Below are positions 58,746-64,000 of a stretch of DNA of 64,000 nt, piece by piece. Source of the stretch: Pseudoduganella dura (GTDB lineage Bacteria > Pseudomonadota > Gammaproteobacteria > Burkholderiales > Burkholderiaceae_D). Both the position numbers and the translations under genes were made by a program. The notes beneath the pieces are model-generated. The model was not told where the DNA came from and did no database searches. It was given only the letters and a program-made list of their open reading frames with translations. Location: contig NZ_WNWM01000002.1 in NCBI RefSeq assembly GCF_009727155.1, forward strand, positions 1,860,001 to 1,924,000, given 5' to 3'. The first letter of the stretch is position 1; each line of letters begins with the position of its first letter.

Positions 58746-59981
58746 CTATTCGTTGCGCGTGAACTGTTCCTGGCGGCGGCGCAGGCCGCCGATGCCGAAC
58801 ACCGCCAGGCCCGCCATGATCATCGCCACGATGCTCGGCTCCGGTACCGGCGACAGGAAATCCACGTTGCCGGTGAACGGCTGCACGTGCACCTGGGCCT
58901 GCAGGTCCAGCGCGCGGGCGAACAGGCCGCCTTCGATGTCCGCCGTGTTCGTCACCAGCGCATCAGTGGCCAGCACGGCGCCGCCGAACTGGGAGCTGAT
59001 CGTCAGGCTCGTGGCATCGTAGAAGTTCCAGATGACCTGGCTGCCGATATTGCGCGCGCCGCCGCCGAGGAAATTGGCATGGATCGATGCGGTCGTCACG
59101 TTCGAATTCATGATCACCGTGGTGGCGCCGTTCAGGTTGAACTCGAATTCGTTCAGCGTGAACAGCGTGTCGTCGAAGCCGGTCAGGTCGAACACCGCCA
59201 CGCCGGTGGCATCGGCCCTGGCCGTGAAGACGGCTTTCGAGCCGCTCATGTCGACGTTGCTGCCGGTCGATTTCAGTTGCGCCATCGAGTTCGACAGATT
59301 GCCCAGCACCGTGCCGAACGCGGTCGACGCGGCGGCCGCGCTGCCCGTCGTGAAGTCCGCCGCCAGGCCCTGGTATGCGCCGCCGTTGATGGTGGTATTG
59401 GCCTTCTCGCCGGCCACGGTGCCGCCGCCGTTGATGTTCGTGTTCGCCGCGGCACCGCCCACATAGGCACCGCCGTTGATGCTCGAATTGGCCACGCTGC
59501 CGGCGATCGTCGCGCCGCCGTTGAAGGTGGAGTTCGCGACCGTGCCGGCCACCTGCGAGGCGCGGTTCAGCGTGGAGTTCGACACGTTGCCGCCAACCAC
59601 ATTCGTGCCCTCGTTGACCGTCACGCCATCGATCGAGCCGCCCGTGACCAGGCCGCCACGGTTGACCGTCACACGGTTCCGGTTGCCCCATGCATCGGTG
59701 GCATAGGTCACGCTGCCGGCCGTCAGGCCCGCGTAGTCCGATGCCGGCGCCCTGTCGAGCTGGTTGCCGTATTCGCCCCCGGTCACGCTGCCGGCGGCCC
59801 AGGTGCGGCCATGCACGTGGCCGCCCGGCGTGGCGGTGATGTTCGTCAGCGACACGGCATTCATCTGGTTCAGCACCTGGGTCGCAGTCAGGGGCGCGGC
59901 GGCGGGCGCCGCCTGGACAGCCACGAATGGCATGGAAAATACAGTGGACAGTGCGGCGGCGAGCAGGCGTTGGCGTAACAT
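58746..59981 (-). CDS. Choice-of-anchor-A family PEP-CTERM surface protein with 15-residue repeats
   Basis: A 411-residue exported protein. It has a signal peptide (LLAAALSTVFSMPFVAVQAA), then a region of about seven 15-16 residue repeats (about residues 103-205), each with Asn and GG steps (NSTFNGGATIAGSVA type). A choice-of-anchor-A-like domain follows (FGTVLGNLSNSMAQLKSTGS, VIWNFYDATSLTISSQFGG). The C terminus is a PEP-CTERM sorting tail: PVPEPSIVAMIMAGLAVFG, then GLRRRQEQ. It is probably sorted by exosortase to the surface or the polysaccharide matrix. The repeats suggest a parallel beta-helix. Expressed alone behind AAGGGA. Confidence 0.85.
   Translation of the reverse strand: MLRQRLLAAALSTVFSMPFVAVQAAPAAAPLTATQVLNQMNAVSLTNITATPGGHVHGRTWAAGSVTGGEYGNQLDRAPASDYAGLTAGSVTYATDAWGNRNRVTVNRGGLVTGGSIDGVTVNEGTNVVGGNVSNSTLNRASQVAGTVANSTFNGGATIAGSVANSSINGGAYVGGAAANTNINGGGTVAGEKANTTINGGAYQGLAADFTTGSAAAASTAFGTVLGNLSNSMAQLKSTGSNVDMSGSKAVFTARADATGVAVFDLTGFDDTLFTLNEFEFNLNGATTVIMNSNVTTASIHANFLGGGARNIGSQVIWNFYDATSLTISSQFGGAVLATDALVTNTADIEGGLFARALDLQAQVHVQPFTGNVDFLSPVPEPSIVAMIMAGLAVFGIGGLRRRQEQFTRNE
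59367..59675 (-). repeat. 15-residue coding repeats in the PEP-CTERM protein
   Basis: Protein repeat starts fall at Asn135, Asn150, Asn165, Asn180 and Asn195, with two more diverged copies before them. The DNA copies have diverged, so it is old or under selection rather than a fresh duplication. Confidence 0.75.
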
Positions 59982-60224
59982 GATTTCCCTTGTGATTATT
60001 TTATATATGCAATTTTTGTTTCCAATAGGATAGCATATTTATATCTCGATTAACGCAGCTCAACGAAAATGCCGGTTCTTATTGCGCATTCATGTTGCTT
60101 GCAAGCCCCACTCATCCTCCGCCGCCGCAGGTCATCCCGCGAAAATTCCCGTTCGTCGGATCGCCGTTCCGCCGCGCCGGGCCTCGCGCTACAGTGAACC
60201 CACTGCAAACCATGGGGGCCATCG

Positions 60225-60497
60225 ATGAAGACCGTCAATAAAACCTGCACCGAGACGTTGCGCGAAGCGTATGACGGCACCGTGCGCATCGTGCGGCACG
60301 CGATGCGCCGGCTGGAGCGGATGCCCTGGCCGTCACTGCTCGTCGTGTGCGTGATGCTGGCGCTGCTGATCACGGCGCTGCCGCTGGCGTTGACCCTGTT
60401 CGTGCTGTTCCTGCTGGTGAAGCTGGCGGCCAATGCGCTCGGTTCGAACCGGCACCAGGCGCACCGGCACGATCACGCCCGGCCGCATGGACAATAG
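60225..60497 (+). CDS. Small single-span membrane protein of unknown function
   Basis: 90 residues. A basic N-terminal helix (TLREAYDGTVRIVRHAMRRL) leads into one or two closely packed hydrophobic spans (LLVVCVMLALLITALPLALT and LFVLFLLVKLAANAL), followed by a His/Arg-rich tail. No family is recognised. It ends 7 nt before the proposed start of the histidine kinase and may be an accessory of that two-component system. Confidence 0.6.
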   Translation: MKTVNKTCTETLREAYDGTVRIVRHAMRRLERMPWPSLLVVCVMLALLITALPLALTLFVLFLLVKLAANALGSNRHQAHRHDHARPHGQ

Positions 60498-60504
60498 GCC
60501 GCCG

Positions 60505-61416
60505 ATGAAGACAGCCGCAACAGGCGCCCGCGGCGCGCTGGGATTCGTGCGCGAGCTGGGCGAAACCGCCAGCTCGCTGTGGTGGCAGTTCTTCGACTGG
60601 CTGGCGCAGGTGCCGATGCGCCAGCTCGTGATGACATGGCTGCTGGCGCTGCTGCTGACCGCCACGCCGGCGATCCATCCGGAACAGGCGGTGGCGTTCA
60701 TCTTCATCTCGCTGGGCCTGAAGGTGCTGGCGGGCGGCAAGCGCAAGGCCGAGATCGAGGCGCGCCGCGCATCCGAGCAGGCCGGCACCGAGGAGCTGGA
60801 ACGCCGGCTGGTCGAAGCGCGCATGGCCGCGCTGCAGGCCCAGGTGGAGCCGCACTTCCTGTTCAACACGCTGGCATTGATCGGCCAGCTGATCGAGACC
60901 GATCCGCCGCAGGCGGCGCAGATCCACCAGCACCTGATCGACTACCTGCGCTCCACGTTGCCGCAGATGCGCTCGCGCGGCAACGGCACGCTGGCCCGGC
61001 AGATCGCCCTGTCGCGCTCCTACCTGGCGATCATGCAGGCGCGAATGAAGACGCGGCTGGCCGTGTCGATCGACGTGCCGCCCGAACTGGAGAGCGCCAC
61101 GTTTCCGGCGATGATGCTGCAGATCCTGATCGAGAATGCGATCAAGCACGGGCTCGAACCGAAGATCGAAGGCGGCCGGATCGATATCCGGGCGTCGGGT
61201 ACCGGCACGATGCTGCAGGTGGATGTGCAGGATGACGGCGTGGGCTTCTCGCGCTACGCCGGCGACGGCATCGGCCTGGCCAACGTGCGCGAGCGGCTCA
61301 AGCTGATGTACGGCACGCGCGCGGAACTGCAGATCGAAACGCCGGCCGAAGGCGGCTGCCGGGCGTCGATCCGGGTGCCGTTCGCACCGGATATCTTTGC
61401 CGATCAACATAAATGA
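60505..61416 (+). CDS. LytS/AlgZ-type sensor histidine kinase
   Basis: 303 residues. Two N-terminal hydrophobic segments (RQLVMTWLLALLLTATPAI, AVAFIFISLGLKVLAGG) anchor it, then a short coiled coil and the His_kinase domain with QVEPHFLFNTLALIGQL (phospho-His), ending in an HATPase (LIENAIKHGLEPKIEGG, DDGVGFSRYAGDGIGL). ATG 60505 has AGG upstream; ATG 60487 would overlap the previous gene. It is paired with the LytTR regulator 10 nt downstream. Confidence 0.88.
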   Translation: MKTAATGARGALGFVRELGETASSLWWQFFDWLAQVPMRQLVMTWLLALLLTATPAIHPEQAVAFIFISLGLKVLAGGKRKAEIEARRASEQAGTEELERRLVEARMAALQAQVEPHFLFNTLALIGQLIETDPPQAAQIHQHLIDYLRSTLPQMRSRGNGTLARQIALSRSYLAIMQARMKTRLAVSIDVPPELESATFPAMMLQILIENAIKHGLEPKIEGGRIDIRASGTGTMLQVDVQDDGVGFSRYAGDGIGLANVRERLKLMYGTRAELQIETPAEGGCRASIRVPFAPDIFADQHK

Positions 61417-61426
61417 GGGCCCGCAG

Positions 61427-62206
61427 ATGAAAAACCCTACCGCGCTGATCGCCGACGACGAGGAACCGATGCGCGACATGCTGCGCGCCCGGCTGGCCGA
61501 ATGCTGGCCGGAGCTGGCGATCGCGGCCGAAGCGGCGAACGGCGTGGAAGCGATCGCGCTGGCCGGCCGGCACCAGCCGGACGTGGTGTTCCTCGATATC
61601 CGCATGCCCGGGCTGTCCGGCATCGAGGCCGCGCGGATGCTGTTCAACCGCTGCCACATCGTGTTCGTCACCGCCTATGACCAGTATGCGATCGAGGCAT
61701 TCGAGCAGGGTGCGCTGGACTACCTGCTGAAACCGGTCGGCGGCGAGCGCCTGAAGACCACCTGCGCGCGGCTGAAGGAGCGCATCGGGCAACGGCCGGC
61801 CGATATCGCGGTGCAGCTGTCGCGGCTCCTCGACGGGCGCGGCGGCGGCGGCAACAGCGGCAATCATGGCGGCAGGCGCGAGTACCTGCACTGGATCCAG
61901 GCACAGGTGGGCAGCAGTTTGCGCATGATCAGCACGCGCGAGATCCTGTTCTTCCAGGCCGACGAAAAATATACCCGGGTGCAGACGGCGCAGGGCGAAG
62001 TGCTGATCCGCAAGACGCTGAAGGAACTGGCGGACGAGCTCGATCCGGACGAATTCTGGCGCATCCACCGCTCCACGCTGGTGCGCGTGGATGCGATCGC
62101 CGAAGTCACGCGCGACCTGCGCGGCAGGCAGATGGTGCGCGTGAAGCACTGCGCGGAACAGCTCGAAGTCAGTCGCGGCAACACCCATTTATTCCAGCAA
62201 ATGTAA
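61427..62206 (+). CDS. LytTR-family response regulator
   Basis: 259 residues. The N-terminal receiver reads ALIADDEEPMRD with acceptor aspartate in VVFLDIRMPGLSG and the conserved lysine in YLLKPVGGER. A Gly/Asn linker is followed by a C-terminal LytTR DNA-binding domain (REILFFQADEKYTRVQTAQG, EFWRIHRSTLVRVDAI, LEVSRGNTHLF). It forms a classic pair with the upstream kinase. The target genes are not evident; GAGGG precedes its start. Confidence 0.92.
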   Translation: MKNPTALIADDEEPMRDMLRARLAECWPELAIAAEAANGVEAIALAGRHQPDVVFLDIRMPGLSGIEAARMLFNRCHIVFVTAYDQYAIEAFEQGALDYLLKPVGGERLKTTCARLKERIGQRPADIAVQLSRLLDGRGGGGNSGNHGGRREYLHWIQAQVGSSLRMISTREILFFQADEKYTRVQTAQGEVLIRKTLKELADELDPDEFWRIHRSTLVRVDAIAEVTRDLRGRQMVRVKHCAEQLEVSRGNTHLFQQM

Positions 62207-62334
62207 CGCTGTTGCGCGTCCGCCCGCCGGCCGGCCGGCAATGCCCGACTCCGCTTGCCCCGCCTTGTGCACTGGTCTATATTGGGGTTTCGCCTACCAG
62301 TTACCCGAACCCGCCACAGACAGGGAGCAGCGTA

Positions 62335-62841
62335 ATGACGACCTCCATGACGACCCCCATGACGCCCCACAAGACGCCCCACAAGACGGCCAGCCCCCAT
62401 ACGACGATACCCAGTAATACGCGTGCCACGATCATGCCTTGCCTGCGCTACCGCAATGCCCCCGCCGCCATCGAATGGCTGTGCAGCACGCTGGGATTCG
62501 AAGCCACCCTCGTGGTGCGCAACGAGGATGGCACGGTCGCCCATGCCCAGCTCACGTTCGGCAACGGCATGATCATGCTGGGATCGGTCTTCGATACCGA
62601 GTATGGTCGCCTGCTGAAGCAGCCGTCGGAAACCGGCAGGTTCGTCACGCAAAGTTCCTACCTTGCCGTCAACGATGCGGACAAGGTGCACGAGCGCGTC
62701 ATGGATGCCGGCGGCGAAGTCGTGCTGCCGCTGCAGGACGAGGATTATGGCGGCCGCGGCTTCACGTGCCGCGACCCCGAAGGCCACGTGTGGAGCATCG
62801 GCACCTACGATCCGTGGGCCGAGGCCGAACGGCCGCGCTGA
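62335..62841 (+). CDS. VOC-superfamily (glyoxalase/PhnB-like) protein
   Basis: 168 residues. After a repetitive N terminus (MTTSMTTPMTPHKTPHKT, from tandem DNA repeats at 62335-62388) comes one VOC domain with PCLRYRNAPAAIEWLCSTLG, FGNGMIMLGSV and GRGFTCRDPEGHVWSIGTYDP, the typical closing motif. Members bind metals or small hydrophobic ligands, or act as dioxygenases or resistance proteins; the substrate is unknown here. GGGAG precedes the start at 62335. Confidence 0.85.
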   Translation: MTTSMTTPMTPHKTPHKTASPHTTIPSNTRATIMPCLRYRNAPAAIEWLCSTLGFEATLVVRNEDGTVAHAQLTFGNGMIMLGSVFDTEYGRLLKQPSETGRFVTQSSYLAVNDADKVHERVMDAGGEVVLPLQDEDYGGRGFTCRDPEGHVWSIGTYDPWAEAERPR

Positions 62842-62856
62842 CCGGGCTTTACCGGC

Positions 62857-64000
<1,144 letters not shown>

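Overview
This high-GC window looks like the chromosome of a betaproteobacterium of the Oxalobacteraceae, most likely Massilia/Telluria or a close relative. The inference rests on gene content: rplU-rpmA-obgE-proB divergent from ispB, rsxB next to nth, an intracellular PHB depolymerase, a PEP-CTERM surface protein, many plant-polysaccharide hydrolases and GTGTC-type intergenic palindromes. No phage, transposase or CRISPR array was found.

Layout. 1-9.4 kb is housekeeping: the end of a type-2 ferredoxin-NADP reductase, phaZ, a periplasmic solute-binding protein, rsxB-nth, proB, obgE, rpmA, rplU and ispB. 9.6-13.2 kb is a pectin (rhamnogalacturonan) cassette: a FadR-type regulator, two TGGCCWGACCA operator-like repeats, a GH105 hydrolase and a DUF4861 protein. 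An arsC-like gene and tRNA-Pro(CGG) follow. 13.8-19.5 kb is visibly less GC-rich and carries an HTH-GAF protein, a chemoreceptor and a hybrid histidine kinase; it may be an acquired block beside the tRNA. 19.5-22.7 kb is a catalase-like / unknown / DyP-peroxidase operon, followed by an SbmA/YddA-type ABC exporter and an acyl-CoA ligase. 26.5-33.8 kb holds a GH9 glucanase and two GH2 enzymes, with three 79-bp tandem repeats after the first GH2 gene.

33.9-40.1 kb is the most unusual region: one tight operon of rsbR, rsbS, rsbT, a GHKL-PP2C fusion, a kinase with an RsbT-like N-terminal domain, and a REC-HisKA-HATPase-REC hybrid kinase. It reads as a stressosome wired to two-component signalling, with no sigma-B gene in view. 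40.2-45.1 kb holds puuD (urate hydroxylase) with a divergent LysR gene, a TSUP permease with a divergent LysR gene, and a chloramphenicol-acetyltransferase-like protein.

45.1-58.7 kb is a complete reductive pyrimidine pathway: preT/preA reduce uracil or thymine, hydA opens the ring, an M20 amidohydrolase releases beta-alanine, an omega-aminotransferase makes malonate semialdehyde, and mmsA makes acetyl-CoA. Alanine dehydrogenase can turn the alanine made by the aminotransferase back into pyruvate. An NCS1 permease, a MocR regulator and a RutR-like TetR regulator complete the locus. 58.7-64 kb holds a PEP-CTERM choice-of-anchor-A protein with 15-residue repeats, a small membrane protein, a LytS/LytR-type two-component pair, a VOC-fold protein and part of a zinc deaminase.

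Start codons were chosen by reading upstream sequence and family length. All family calls come from reading motifs, not from database searches.
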